From an uncultured Desulfosporosinus sp. (GTDB taxonomy: Bacteria; Bacillota; Desulfitobacteriia; Desulfitobacteriales; Desulfitobacteriaceae): 41,394 bases of DNA. The stretch is taken from contig CAKMJS010000128.1 in the NCBI GenBank assembly GCA_927405585.1, positions 1 through 41,394 of the forward strand, in the 5' to 3' direction. Below are positions 17,799-25,870 of this stretch, piece by piece. The stretch's first letter is position 1, and each line of letters begins with the position of its first letter. The notes under the pieces were generated by a model. That model worked only from the letters and a program-made list of their open reading frames with translations. It was not told where the DNA came from and searched no databases. A program made the position numbers and the translations under genes.

Positions 17799-18302
17799 TC
17801 ACTTTACTTCAATATCTAATTCCTGTATGTTAGTAGATTCATCTTTCTTTTCTGGTTTACTCTGAGCCTTTTCGTCCCGATATATGAGTAACATCAGCAG
17901 CCCCGCCGCAATGACAATCATACTATCAGCAAAATTAAAAACATATGGCCAAATTTGGAAGTCCAAATAATCTACCACACGTCCGTTGGTAAGGCGATCA
18001 TATAGGTTACCAAGTGCTCCGCCACCGATCATCCCAATCGCCAGACGGGTGAGCCTCTCACTGCGAGGAATACGGAACTGACCATAAATTACTCCGCCTA
18101 CAACTACAAACGCGGTAACAACAAAAATCCAGGTCTGACCGGCCATCAGGCCGAACGCCGCACCTGGATTTAGTACAAACGTCAAGTGAAATACTTTGGG
18201 AACGACTATTAGCGTTTCTCCCGGAGTAAAGTTCGTTTCGATCAAGACCTTAAAAAGGCGGTCAATAGCCCATACCCCGATCATTGTAAACCACACCAGC
18301 AC
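17799..18302 (-). CDS. lspA: Lipoprotein signal peptidase (signal peptidase II)
   Basis: LspA removes the signal peptide of diacylated prolipoproteins at the membrane. The 167-residue protein has four hydrophobic segments and the two catalytic aspartates in the conserved VVDYLDFQIWPYVFNFADS stretch, preceded by GGALGNLYDRL and NPGAAFG. A GTG start is used, with a GGGGGG-rich site a few bases upstream. The charged C-terminal tail (KAQSKPEKKDESTN...) is cytoplasmic. It precedes rluD; the 480-base gap upstream contains a dispersed repeat and no obvious promoter. Confidence 0.96.
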   Translation of the reverse strand: MLVWFTMIGVWAIDRLFKVLIETNFTPGETLIVVPKVFHLTFVLNPGAAFGLMAGQTWIFVVTAFVVVGGVIYGQFRIPRSERLTRLAIGMIGGGALGNLYDRLTNGRVVDYLDFQIWPYVFNFADSMIVIAAGLLMLLIYRDEKAQSKPEKKDESTNIQELDIEVK

Positions 18303-18439
18303 CCTTTTAACCCCCCCTGTTTTTTCTACATCTTAACACAGGGCTACGACCTGGGCAAACTATTCGTGGGTGAATTAAGGCTAGTGCGAGAATAGAAGCG
18401 AATCAAGAGCCGTCCCCGTCGCCAGATAAGACCTTAATA

Positions 18440-18786
18440 ACGCCTTTGCGTTTACGACGCAAACAGCCCCAAACGTTCCCTCCATTGTTTCACTCCTCGG
18501 CGACCCAAGCTAGAGGAAGTTTCTTGGCTTAGGGAGCACGGAGAGAGGAATCGCGTCAATGAACGCCGTCGATAAGTCGTGAAGAAACGCAACTGACTTG
18601 TCCAAGGATGGACTGATGTCGCGGTGCCAAGGATGGCAAGGAGCGACGCGCACATGCAGTAAGCCCAGAGGTTTTGCGTTTTAGACTTAGCGACAAGTGA
18701 ATAGCGATGGAACACGATAGTCTCCGGTGGAGAGTATCGCCGAAGGCTGCTGCGACCGTGCCAAGACACTTCCTCCCACTTCCTCC
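18440..18786. repeat. Long dispersed intergenic repeat, copy 2
   Basis: This copy fills most of the 18303-18786 gap between lspA and the YteA gene. It shares ordered blocks with 3175-3505, including the hairpin CGATAGTCTCC/GGAGAGTATCG (18715-18739) and the terminal acttcctccc. It has an extra segment at about 18596-18655 (gacttgtccaaggatgg...) containing two partial ccaaggatgg repeats that are absent from copy 1. No gene is supported here. The 18303-18439 part shows nothing recognisable. Confidence 0.75.
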
Positions 18787-19461
18787 CTACGTCAACCCAT
18801 GCTCTTTACTATAGTGGATCGAATTTGCCCGCCCTTCCGGTTCCCTCTCTGTTTCGATGGTTTCAATATATTGGACTGCCCCAATCACTTCATCCGAATC
18901 TTCATATAGGTCATTAGGATCCGAAATATTACGATTTGTCCCTAAATCCTGAAGGGAATCCGCAGTCCCGTAGCGAGCTACTGCTTGCCAAGAGTCTTCG
19001 CCATCAAACTCTACTCGATCAGTTCCGTCATTAAAAGTGCGAGAAAATGGGCGATTCAGAAGTTCGTTCTCAACCGGATCGCGGTGCAGAGAATGTTGCT
19101 CTTCCATCTCCTCTTCGCTGCTACATTCTGTGCATACCGTCGTATAGGGCAGGGCCTCAAGGCGTTCAAACGGGATTTCGTGACCGCAGTGTTCGCAATC
19201 GCCGTACTTGCCTTCGTCAAATCGAGCTAAAGCAACATCGATCGCTTCAACTCTGTGGATCAATCGATCATGTTGTGCTACATCTCGAGACCGCTCATAA
19301 ACCTCGGTTGCAATGTCAGCTGGATGATTGTCTATGAGGGACAATTCACCTAACGATTCTCTCATATCTCCATTAAGAAGGTCTGTGGCGGTTTGAATTG
19401 CATCCGCTCTATCTTCATGCAGCGTTTTGATCAATTGGGTGTAACGCGTTTGGTCTTTCAT
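18787..19461 (-). CDS. DksA/TraR-family zinc-finger protein, YteA-like
   Basis: This 224-residue protein has an N-terminal coiled-coil-like helical region (residues 1-90, with ARFDEGKYGDC leading into the finger). A C4 zinc finger CEHCG...CTEC at about residues 88-110 is typical of the TraR/DksA family. The long acidic tail, with repeated ED and DP motifs, matches the Bacillus YteA-type subgroup, often annotated as sporulation-associated. DksA proteins bind RNA polymerase through the secondary channel; whether this subgroup does so is not known to me. It sits 21 bases after the small membrane protein gene and is separated from lspA by a dispersed repeat. Confidence 0.85.
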   Translation of the reverse strand: MKDQTRYTQLIKTLHEDRADAIQTATDLLNGDMRESLGELSLIDNHPADIATEVYERSRDVAQHDRLIHRVEAIDVALARFDEGKYGDCEHCGHEIPFERLEALPYTTVCTECSSEEEMEEQHSLHRDPVENELLNRPFSRTFNDGTDRVEFDGEDSWQAVARYGTADSLQDLGTNRNISDPNDLYEDSDEVIGAVQYIETIETEREPEGRANSIHYSKEHGLT

Positions 19462-19482
19462 AATTTCTGCCCCCTATCATTT

Positions 19483-19842
19483 CTAAGGCTGATTAATGTA
19501 CTTACTTAGTTCTGCAATAAACCCTCCAATAACTGGCAAATTAAGGATAACAATACGTTTTAACAGAAGATAAGCAACTCCTGCCAGGAGTCCAGCTCCC
19601 AATGCTGTTCCCAATCCTCGCACAAGACCGATTAAGAAATTAAACCATAGAAGGCGTCTAGGACGATTTAAATACGCGATGTATTCGGCCAATCTCATCT
19701 TTTCTAAAGTATCTGCCAATAATGCAACCTGACGCCTTAATCCAACTAACTCCTGAATGTCTGTTAAATCTTCTGCTTCTTTGCTTGAAGTAGATATAGG
19801 CGTCGATCTATTATCTTCATTTAACACGGTCACATTATTCAC
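19483..19842 (-). CDS. Small membrane protein with DUF5665-type domain
   Basis: The protein has 119 residues. A Ser/Thr- and acid-rich start is followed by a short helix (ELVGLRRQVALLADTLEKMRLAEYIAYLNRP) and two adjacent hydrophobic segments (FNFLIGLVRGLGTALGAGLLAGVAYLLL and IVILNLPVIGGFIAELSKYI). The RRLLWFNFLIGLVRGLG motif is the hallmark of DUF5665, a family of unknown function common in clostridia. It probably forms a hairpin in the cytoplasmic membrane. It precedes the YteA gene by 21 bases and likely shares its transcript; a strong terminator lies upstream at 19989-20028. Confidence 0.75.
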   Translation of the reverse strand: MNNVTVLNEDNRSTPISTSSKEAEDLTDIQELVGLRRQVALLADTLEKMRLAEYIAYLNRPRRLLWFNFLIGLVRGLGTALGAGLLAGVAYLLLKRIVILNLPVIGGFIAELSKYINQP

Positions 19843-19988
19843 CTCGCGTTAAATTTCAGTCTTCCCTGCGAAAGCTAGATTTACACGGAGATTTAAATTT
19901 CAATGATATAAGAATACTAATAATCCCCTTGTGTATAAGAATTTTTATCAATAAATTCAAATGTCTTTTTCTTAAGATGACTAAGGCA

Positions 19989-20028
19989 CGCAAAAAGACC
20001 CAGGATTTATTTTCTGGGTCTTTTTGCG
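19989..20028. terminator. Bidirectional intrinsic terminator after pduL
   Basis: Perfect 15-base arms (cgcaaaaagacccag / ctgggtctttttgcg) around a 10-base loop, with a five-base A/T run at the foot of each arm. It lies 55 bases past the pduL stop and would terminate on either strand, isolating pduL from the DUF5665 gene. Confidence 0.9.
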
Positions 20029-20082
20029 CTAAATATTTATATTTTACAAACATCATGCGACTGAAATCTAATCCAATCTAAT

Positions 20083-20661
20083 CTAATCTAACAAAACATC
20101 CAGCTGTTGACCATTGACCAAGCCAAATGCATTGCCTTCATCAGTATCTATATGTAAATCCAAAGCGTAATCAGGATTAACACGGATGAGAACCTGTTCT
20201 AAAATTCCACCTCGTGGACCCGGAACTGCGACACGGACATGATCCCCGTCTTTCAGCGCATACTTCGTAGCATCTTGTGGGGTCATGTGGATATGACGAG
20301 CTGCCACAATCACACCTTGCTCCATACGAACGCGCCCCTTCGGGCCTTCTACATCAACCCCTGGAGTATCCTCAAGCTTACCTGAATCTCGAACAGGGGG
20401 TTTCACACCTAACTTAAAGGTATCCGTCCCTGTAAGCTCTACTTGTGTAGCTTTTCTAGCAGGTCCCAAAACACGAACACCTTGAATTGTGCCTTTTGGT
20501 CCGATCAGAGATACCGTCTCCTCACTGGCAAACTGACCACTCTGGCTCAAGTCCTTCATTTTAGTCAAAGTGTGGCCTATCCCAAAAAGCGTTTCAATAT
20601 GTTCTTGGGACAAATGAATATGTCGATTAGAAATGCCCACGGGGACTTTAAAACTCGCCAC
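20083..20661 (-). CDS. pduL: Phosphate propanoyltransferase, PduL-type
   Basis: PduL interconverts acyl-CoA and acyl-phosphate (propionyl or acetyl) and is unrelated to Pta. The 192-residue product has the paired zinc-binding histidine motifs SNRHIHLS and AARHIHMTP, with a further LDLHIDTDEGNAFGL near the C-terminus, in two repeated beta-barrel halves. The GTG start at 20661 (MASFKVPVG) is chosen because GGGAGG lies eleven bases upstream and a TATAAT box falls at 20701-20706, which rules out the longer frame from 20727. No microcompartment shell genes are nearby and no N-terminal encapsulation peptide is seen, so it is probably a housekeeping enzyme for acetate or propionate formation. Confidence 0.92.
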   Translation of the reverse strand: MASFKVPVGISNRHIHLSQEHIETLFGIGHTLTKMKDLSQSGQFASEETVSLIGPKGTIQGVRVLGPARKATQVELTGTDTFKLGVKPPVRDSGKLEDTPGVDVEGPKGRVRMEQGVIVAARHIHMTPQDATKYALKDGDHVRVAVPGPRGGILEQVLIRVNPDYALDLHIDTDEGNAFGLVNGQQLDVLLD

Positions 20662-20700
20662 GATATCAACAACCTCCCTGTTCAATAATCTGTTGACACC

Positions 20701-20724
20701 ATTATACTCCATTACGACTCGTAA
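20701..20724 (-). promoter_or_regulatory. pduL promoter with a palindrome in the spacer
   Basis: TATAAT at 20701-20706 with only a weak -35 (TTTTGT or TTGTTA). The spacer contains TTACGA-G-TCGTAA (20712-20724), a perfect 6-base inverted repeat with one central base, which is a good place for a repressor to bind. The regulator is unknown. Confidence 0.45.
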
Positions 20725-20784
20725 CAAAATTTACTATTTCTTCACATTATTTAAACATCACTCTCTATGCAGCTTGTTCACGAC

Positions 20785-21516
20785 TTACTCCTCCGTCATC
20801 CACACAATTTCTCCCTCCTCGAAGACAGGGATAATCGGCAGAATATTAGGAGTAGAACAATATACCACATCCCGTTCAAAGCCTAAAGATATGAGCTTTT
20901 TTCCGTGTGCCGATTCGCGGATTCTATTTACAAGATAATTTTCGGAACTGTGATATAACATCCGTGCTGCTTCGCCCAGATCGTTGAGAGCAACATTGCT
21001 CCCCAACCCATCAATTAGCATACCCGCACATAGCGTATCTGGAAGATCAAAACGTTCTTCCGTACCCGCGCAAAACACCACGATTCCTTGGAGCTTATCA
21101 CTATTTTCAAATTGTCGTAAAACGGCCAGGATAATACTCTGCATATTAATAAAAGAGGCCATCCAGATTTTCGGCGCAGCGCCTGCATCTCGTATAGCCC
21201 GAGTACCATTCGTCGTCGTTATGATAACCCTTTTACCCCCAACTTTTTCTGGAACATAATCAAAAGGTGAATTGCCTAGATCAAACCCCTCAATCGGTAA
21301 CGCATGACGCTCTCCACCTAACAAAGATCCGGGTAGTGTTAAACGCCTTTCAATAGCATCTTCCGGTGATAGGACCGGGATAATGGACTGACACCCATTG
21401 GCCAAAGCGGTTACCATGGTACTTGTCGCTCTTAAGACATCAATCACAATGACTAATTTATCTTCTAGGTAGGGTAAAAGTGGTGAACCTGCATTCGGTA
21501 ATACTTCAACCTGCAT
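20785..21516 (-). CDS. 2-phosphosulfolactate phosphatase family protein (ComB-like)
   Basis: The 243-residue protein carries all ComB family blocks: VIVIDVLRATSTMVTAL, GGERHALPIEGFDLGNSP, ITTTNGTRAI and FCAGTEERFDLPDTLCAG. ComB hydrolyses 2-phosphosulfolactate to sulfolactate, an early step of coenzyme M synthesis in methanogens; in bacteria the role is usually unproven and may concern sulfolactate or another phospho-acid. No comA or comC is in view. ATG start, with GGGGGC six bases upstream. It lies between the lipoyl genes and pduL with gaps of 138 and 123 bases, so it may be a separate unit. The family call is firm, the substrate is not. Confidence 0.88.
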   Translation of the reverse strand: MQVEVLPNAGSPLLPYLEDKLVIVIDVLRATSTMVTALANGCQSIIPVLSPEDAIERRLTLPGSLLGGERHALPIEGFDLGNSPFDYVPEKVGGKRVIITTTNGTRAIRDAGAAPKIWMASFINMQSIILAVLRQFENSDKLQGIVVFCAGTEERFDLPDTLCAGMLIDGLGSNVALNDLGEAARMLYHSSENYLVNRIRESAHGKKLISLGFERDVVYCSTPNILPIIPVFEEGEIVWMTEE

Positions 21517-21654
21517 ACTAGCGCCCCCATCTCTGGTGTATCAAAGCATTAACCCGTTTTTTCTACCAAAGAGGGTTGCCTTTTACCCTTAAAATATTCA
21601 ACATATTCTTCCATAATTCCTGCAAAGTTTGTATAAAAGTTTCATATTCTCCCT

Positions 21655-22491
21655 TTATCGCTTTTTTGTCCATACTTCGGAATGATATTTGAGGAGTGCG
21701 TCTTCCATCAAGACCTTCTCCTGCGCTGTCAATTGGCTACGAATTAATTCGATGTTCATGATCTCACAAAATCCTGAACATAGTTCCCGTTCCAGATCCT
21801 CCCTATCAATAGGGTGCGTCCATACTTCATCCAGCGCGCAAGCTTTGGCCATAAACCCTGTCAGTAATCTCTGCCGTATTTGCTCATTTGGAAACTTAAG
21901 TAGACGAAAGAGAAGGTCTGCGTCGAAATGGAGAAGGATAGACCCATGTTGCAACAATATCCCTTCTTTCCTCACCTGGGCACTCCCCACCAGTTTACGA
22001 CCGTCAACAACTAATTCATACCAAGATGGAGCATCAAAGCAGGCAGAAGAGCTGGCCTCGTTAAGTCCACCGCACGCTACCATTTCTGCGGGAACCCCCA
22101 GAGCTTTTAATCCTTTTAATAAGGCTTGACTAATTTTCAGATAGGATTGTATCACCGTACCAGAAACATGGGGATCCTGCTCTGGTGCAATGACACTATA
22201 AGTCAGTTCATATTGGTGCAAAACAGCCCTTCCGCCCGTCGGACGACGAACTATTTCGATCCCTTCAGCCTGGCAAGCTTCTTCGTCTACCTCTTTGTGA
22301 TAACTCTGCGCATACCCCAAGGAAAGAGTCGATGGACTCCACCCATAAAATCGGAGCACGGGTTGGGGCTGCGCGGTATGAGACATCGTCAGTAAGAGCG
22401 CCTCATCAATCGCCATATTCTCTGCTCCGGTGTGAACAGCATACGGCAAATACCGCCAGGATGTTGTATTCGTACTCGCACTCATACTCAT
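21655..22491 (-). CDS. lipM: Octanoyltransferase, LipM-type (lipoate/biotin ligase fold)
   Basis: LipM transfers octanoyl from acyl carrier protein to GcvH, the first step of lipoyl assembly. From the ATG at 22491 the protein has 278 residues, the usual LipM length. It has the ligase-fold signatures RRPTGGRAVLH and GRKLVGSAQVRKEGILLQHGSIL, and Cys151 in ACFDAPSWYELV, matching the catalytic cysteine position of Bacillus LipM. The presence of this cysteine argues against a plain lipoate-protein ligase. The start overlaps the previous stop (ATGA); a second ATG six bases on (22485) is better spaced from AAGGGG and may be the true one. It is the last gene of the lipoyl/glycine cleavage run. Confidence 0.82.
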   Translation of the reverse strand: MSMSASTNTTSWRYLPYAVHTGAENMAIDEALLLTMSHTAQPQPVLRFYGWSPSTLSLGYAQSYHKEVDEEACQAEGIEIVRRPTGGRAVLHQYELTYSVIAPEQDPHVSGTVIQSYLKISQALLKGLKALGVPAEMVACGGLNEASSSACFDAPSWYELVVDGRKLVGSAQVRKEGILLQHGSILLHFDADLLFRLLKFPNEQIRQRLLTGFMAKACALDEVWTHPIDREDLERELCSGFCEIMNIELIRSQLTAQEKVLMEDALLKYHSEVWTKKR

Positions 22492-23459
22492 ACCCCTTCC
22501 CGCATGTCCGTTGTTGCACGGACATGTGCCCATGCGGCTTCAACCTCTTCAGGAGTTAAGCTCTTGGGATAATTGTAGAGTTCTTCTCCAGGCGTTTCGT
22601 TATAGTACGGGCGGTTACATCCAGTACAACCGGAGGTTTGAAATGGTTCCCCACTCCTTCTCTGCTGGAGCATATCTATTGAAATCCCAAAATCAATAAT
22701 CTGACCGTCTCGAAATCGGAAATGATCGGCCCGTACCAATCCAGTTTGGATCCCATCATGGGCAACCTGAACACGTCGATAATGCGCCATCTCAGGTTGT
22801 TTTACTCCTTCCATGCGAGTCCCTTTGATCGGTGTGAAAGCAAAAAGAGCTACGCTTATCCCTTTATCGTACAGCGCTTGAAGGAGTCTGACCATGTCTT
22901 CTTCACTTTCTCCCAGCCCGACAATCAAGTGAGTAGCCATGTGTCCGGGAAATCTTTTAGCCGCCTCACTTAATAACTCAAAGCGGTCCAGCCATGAGCC
23001 ATCTTTACTTTGTGCATAGATTTCTGGAGTTGCTGCGTCCAACGCAATGCTGACGTGTTCAACCCCAAGCTCAAGAAGTTCTGTAACTTCTTCAAGCGTT
23101 CGCGGCCCTGCAGAAACGCAAATTGGAAGCTGCGTTTTGCTTTTCACTGCTTTGACCCATTCCTTGGTGTCCTCTAAAGCGGCCTTGTCTTGAACGACTT
23201 GAAAGCAAATCCGTTGCAATGTTGTTTTAGCATTCGGTTGCACTAATCCTTGCAAAAACGATTCTCTTTCGAATTCTGGCCAACTGATTCGAGACAGGAG
23301 GTCTGCACGCGAGCTACTTTCTCGGGCTTGCGCACAAAAGGAACAGTTGAAATGGCAACGCTCCCCCACCATAAGATAAGCCGTTGTGGGTAAGGCATCG
23401 ACTTTAACTCTTTTTAAACCCAATACTTTGGCAGTACCGATTGAACAGCGGATCTTCAT
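22488..23459 (-). CDS. Radical SAM protein, LipS1/LipS2-type lipoyl synthase component
   Basis: The 323-residue protein has the radical SAM cluster motif CHFNCSFC (Cys35, Cys39, Cys42) and looks superficially like biotin synthase. A C-terminal CTGC (GCTGCNRPYYNETPGEELYNYP) may bind a second iron-sulphur cluster. It is encoded with a second, different radical SAM protein (four-base ATGA overlap) and a LipM-like octanoyltransferase, directly after gcvPB. That arrangement matches the two-protein lipoyl synthase LipS1/LipS2 characterised in Thermococcus and recognised in some bacteria, in which two enzymes jointly insert the two sulphurs. I cannot say which of the two this is. Biotin synthase is the alternative, but no bio genes are near. 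The start at 23459 has GAGGAG eleven bases upstream. Confidence 0.75.
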   Translation of the reverse strand: MKIRCSIGTAKVLGLKRVKVDALPTTAYLMVGERCHFNCSFCAQARESSSRADLLSRISWPEFERESFLQGLVQPNAKTTLQRICFQVVQDKAALEDTKEWVKAVKSKTQLPICVSAGPRTLEEVTELLELGVEHVSIALDAATPEIYAQSKDGSWLDRFELLSEAAKRFPGHMATHLIVGLGESEEDMVRLLQALYDKGISVALFAFTPIKGTRMEGVKQPEMAHYRRVQVAHDGIQTGLVRADHFRFRDGQIIDFGISIDMLQQRRSGEPFQTSGCTGCNRPYYNETPGEELYNYPKSLTPEEVEAAWAHVRATTDMREGV

Positions 23460-24331
23460 AAGGCACAACACTCCTCTCCTCTAATCACACGGAGCCCCAA
23501 CTCACCCGCTAAACGACGCGCTCCCGGGGTCGGCATGACAAGGCGATTGATTCCCAGTGCGACTGCCGCCTCATCCAAGATCTGACGATATCTTCCTTTC
23601 GGTCGCATACATCCCAAGGCTAACGATATATCTGGAAAACGCAGTCTCGCGCTAGCCAAAAAACGAATAACCTCTTCTACCGGAAGTGGAGGCTTTTGCT
23701 CATAACGTGTGCCTGGCGTCGGAATAAAAACGTTAAAGATCAGTCCATCTAGCCCTAGTTCTTCCAAGGCATCCAAGGCCTTCTCTTCTCCACCCCATTG
23801 ACCTCCTCTTAGACCAAGCGTTAAATGCGGCATAACCGGCACGACTTTTCTGAGTGCCTGGTAAACACGACTGTAATCGGTCAGTCCTTTCTTTAACCCG
23901 TAAACCTCCTCAATAGTATCGGAGTCTGCAACAAAGTCAAAGGAAACAACATCCGCTAGATCTTTCAAGAGCTGAATTTCATCGTCATCCAGCAACCCAA
24001 CATGAAAGTTCAAGTGCACATCTTTTTTAAGCGTGTGCAGAAAATCAAGTTGTTGGGTAAAGGGAACCTTCCCCTCCGCTGTGCACCCTCCGCTGATCAG
24101 CGCACTGCGAAAGGCATACTTTGAATCTTGAGATCCTAGAGCCTTAACTTCTGGTACGCTTGTCATTCCTTTAAGATAATGCCCTCCACAATGGGCACAG
24201 TCAAGCGCACACGAATGGCCAGTAAGAGTAATGCTCTCAGTCAAGGTCGGAAAGTCAAAAAAGATCTCATCAGCAAAATGCGCCTGTCGCACTTTCCAAG
24301 CTTGTTGAACTAACGTGTCTAATTGTACCAT
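23456..24331 (-). CDS. Radical SAM protein, second LipS1/LipS2-type lipoyl synthase component
   Basis: This 291-residue protein has the radical SAM motif CALDCAHC at Cys41, Cys45 and Cys48. The rest is a partial TIM barrel, with GHYLKGM after the cluster and LGCMRPKGRYRQILDEAA in the second half. The C-terminus ends GEECCAL, so extra cysteines are available for an auxiliary cluster. It is only distantly similar to the neighbouring radical SAM protein, as expected of a LipS1/LipS2 pair rather than a recent duplication. It is the first gene after the terminator at 24353-24386, with a GGTGAGG ribosome site. The assignment rests on family resemblance and on sitting between the glycine cleavage genes and lipM; no classical lipA is in the window. 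Confidence 0.75.
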   Translation of the reverse strand: MVQLDTLVQQAWKVRQAHFADEIFFDFPTLTESITLTGHSCALDCAHCGGHYLKGMTSVPEVKALGSQDSKYAFRSALISGGCTAEGKVPFTQQLDFLHTLKKDVHLNFHVGLLDDDEIQLLKDLADVVSFDFVADSDTIEEVYGLKKGLTDYSRVYQALRKVVPVMPHLTLGLRGGQWGGEEKALDALEELGLDGLIFNVFIPTPGTRYEQKPPLPVEEVIRFLASARLRFPDISLALGCMRPKGRYRQILDEAAVALGINRLVMPTPGARRLAGELGLRVIRGEECCAL

Positions 24332-24352
24332 TTAATATCCTCACCTACTTGA

Positions 24353-24386
24353 GTAAAAAGCCGCCCTTAACGAGCGGCATTTTTAC
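24353..24386. terminator. Intrinsic terminator between gcvPB and the lipoyl genes
   Basis: Minus strand: GCCGC and GCGGC around a 9-base loop, followed by TTTTTAC; the other strand also ends in five T. It lies 24 bases past the gcvPB stop. The radical SAM genes downstream would therefore be transcribed by partial read-through; no separate promoter is visible before them. Confidence 0.75.
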
Positions 24387-24409
24387 TTATTCACCTAGTC
24401 TTAAAGTGT

Positions 24410-25870
24410 CTACACATTCCGCCAACGTAAATTTGGTTTTCGTGCTGCGCCGACTTCATCAAAGCGCGACACGACCGTAGTATGTGGTGCATTTTTTACG
24501 AGATCTGCGTCGGTTCGTGCTTCCTCTGCTATCTTTATTAAGACCTCTGCAAATTCATCGAGGGTTTCTATACTCTCTGTTTCGGTTGGCTCAATCATCA
24601 TGGCTTCTTCGACAATCATCGGGAAATAAATCGTTGGTGGATGATAGCCATAGTCTAATAAGCGCTTAGCGATATCTAAGGTGTGCACTCCAGTGGCTTT
24701 GAGATTTTTCGGGGTAATGACAAACTCATGTTTGCAGACTCGATCAAAGGGCAGGAAATAGTGCTCTTTGAGAACACTCATCAGATAGTTAGCATTCAAC
24801 ACTGCGTTCTCTGAGGCTGCTTTTAACCCTTGCCCACCAAGGCTTCGAATATAAGCATAGGCTTTAACGAGAACATTGAAGTTCGCATAAAATGAACGTA
24901 CTCGGCCAATGGATAATGGCATGTTCGTCTCGAGAGAATACGTTCCATCCTCACGCTGAACCACTACTGGCTTAGGCAGGAAAGGTATCAAAAACTCTTT
25001 GACTCCGACTGGACCTGATCCAGGACCTCCGCCCCCGTGAGGCGTGGCGAACGTCTTGTGTAAATTCAGATGGACAACGTCAAAACCCATGTCTCCAGGA
25101 CGAGTTATGCCCATAATCGCATTAGTATTCGCTCCGTCGTAGTACAATAATCCACCTGCGTCATGAATCAGTTTTGTAATTTCTGAGATATTTTCTTCAA
25201 AGAGTCCTACTGTGTTAGGATTCGTCAGCATCAAGGCAGCAACTTCGTCATTGACGACCTTTTTTAGTTCCTCTAGATCCACTCCACCCCGCGCATTGGA
25301 GGGAACGACAATGATCTCATAACCCGCCATCGCTGCTGTAGCAGGATTGGTGCCATGGGCCGCATCTGGAACAATGACTTTTGTACGTTTAAGGTCTCCA
25401 CGCTGCTCATGATAGGCTCTAATGACTAACACACCCACGAGTTCTCCATGTGAACCAGCGGCAGGTGAGAGAGTAAATCCGTCCATTCCTGTCAATTCAG
25501 CGAGATCGTCTTGGAGTTCCGCCATGAGCTGTAAAGCCCCTTGAGTCATTGACTCAGGCTGGTAGGGATGTAACGATGTGAAGCCAGGCAGACGAGCCAG
25601 TCTTTCATTGACCTTCGGGTTATATTTCATAGTACAAGACCCTAGTGGGTAAAATCCGGTGTCCACACCATAATTCAAGGTCGAAAGACGGGTAAAGTGA
25701 CGAACAACATCCACTTCAGAGAGTTCTGGGAGCTGCGGTCCTAGCTCGGAAAGAAATTCTGCAGGGATAAGTGTTTCAACCGCAACTTCAGGTACATCAC
25801 ACATTGGTAAGCTGAGCGCTTTACGCCCGCTGGCGCTAAGATCGAAAATAAGTGGTTCTGACGTTATCAT
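24410..25870 (-). CDS. gcvPB: Glycine dehydrogenase (decarboxylating) subunit 2
   Basis: Subunit 2 of the P-protein carries the PLP cofactor; with subunit 1 it decarboxylates glycine and loads the aminomethyl group on the lipoyl arm of GcvH. The 486-residue protein has the PLP lysine in [22 protein letters not shown] and upstream [18 protein letters not shown]. The start ATG overlaps the gcvPA stop by four bases (ATGA). Length matches the split two-subunit form usual in Firmicutes and Thermotoga. It is under the glycine riboswitch upstream of gcvT. Confidence 0.97.
   Translation of the reverse strand: MITSEPLIFDLSASGRKALSLPMCDVPEVAVETLIPAEFLSELGPQLPELSEVDVVRHFTRLSTLNYGVDTGFYPLGSCTMKYNPKVNERLARLPGFTSLHPYQPESMTQGALQLMAELQDDLAELTGMDGFTLSPAAGSHGELVGVLVIRAYHEQRGDLKRTKVIVPDAAHGTNPATAAMAGYEIIVVPSNARGGVDLEELKKVVNDEVAALMLTNPNTVGLFEENISEITKLIHDAGGLLYYDGANTNAIMGITRPGDMGFDVVHLNLHKTFATPHGGGGPGSGPVGVKEFLIPFLPKPVVVQREDGTYSLETNMPLSIGRVRSFYANFNVLVKAYAYIRSLGGQGLKAASENAVLNANYLMSVLKEHYFLPFDRVCKHEFVITPKNLKATGVHTLDIAKRLLDYGYHPPTIYFPMIVEEAMMIEPTETESIETLDEFAEVLIKIAEEARTDADLVKNAPHTTVVSRFDEVGAARKPNLRWRNV

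Noticed and set aside
18452-18769. Minus-strand open frame of about 105 residues
   Set aside because: It lies entirely in the dispersed repeat, reads as low-quality Ser/Arg/Cys-rich sequence, and its counterpart in the 3.2 kb copy is not kept in frame.
19856-20056. Minus-strand frame of 66 residues
   Set aside because: It covers the strong terminator at 19989-20028 and lacks a ribosome site.
22488-23459. Annotation as biotin synthase
   Set aside because: The cluster motif region resembles BioB, but the neighbours are gcv and lipM, no biotin genes are close, and the C-terminal CTGC region differs from BioB.
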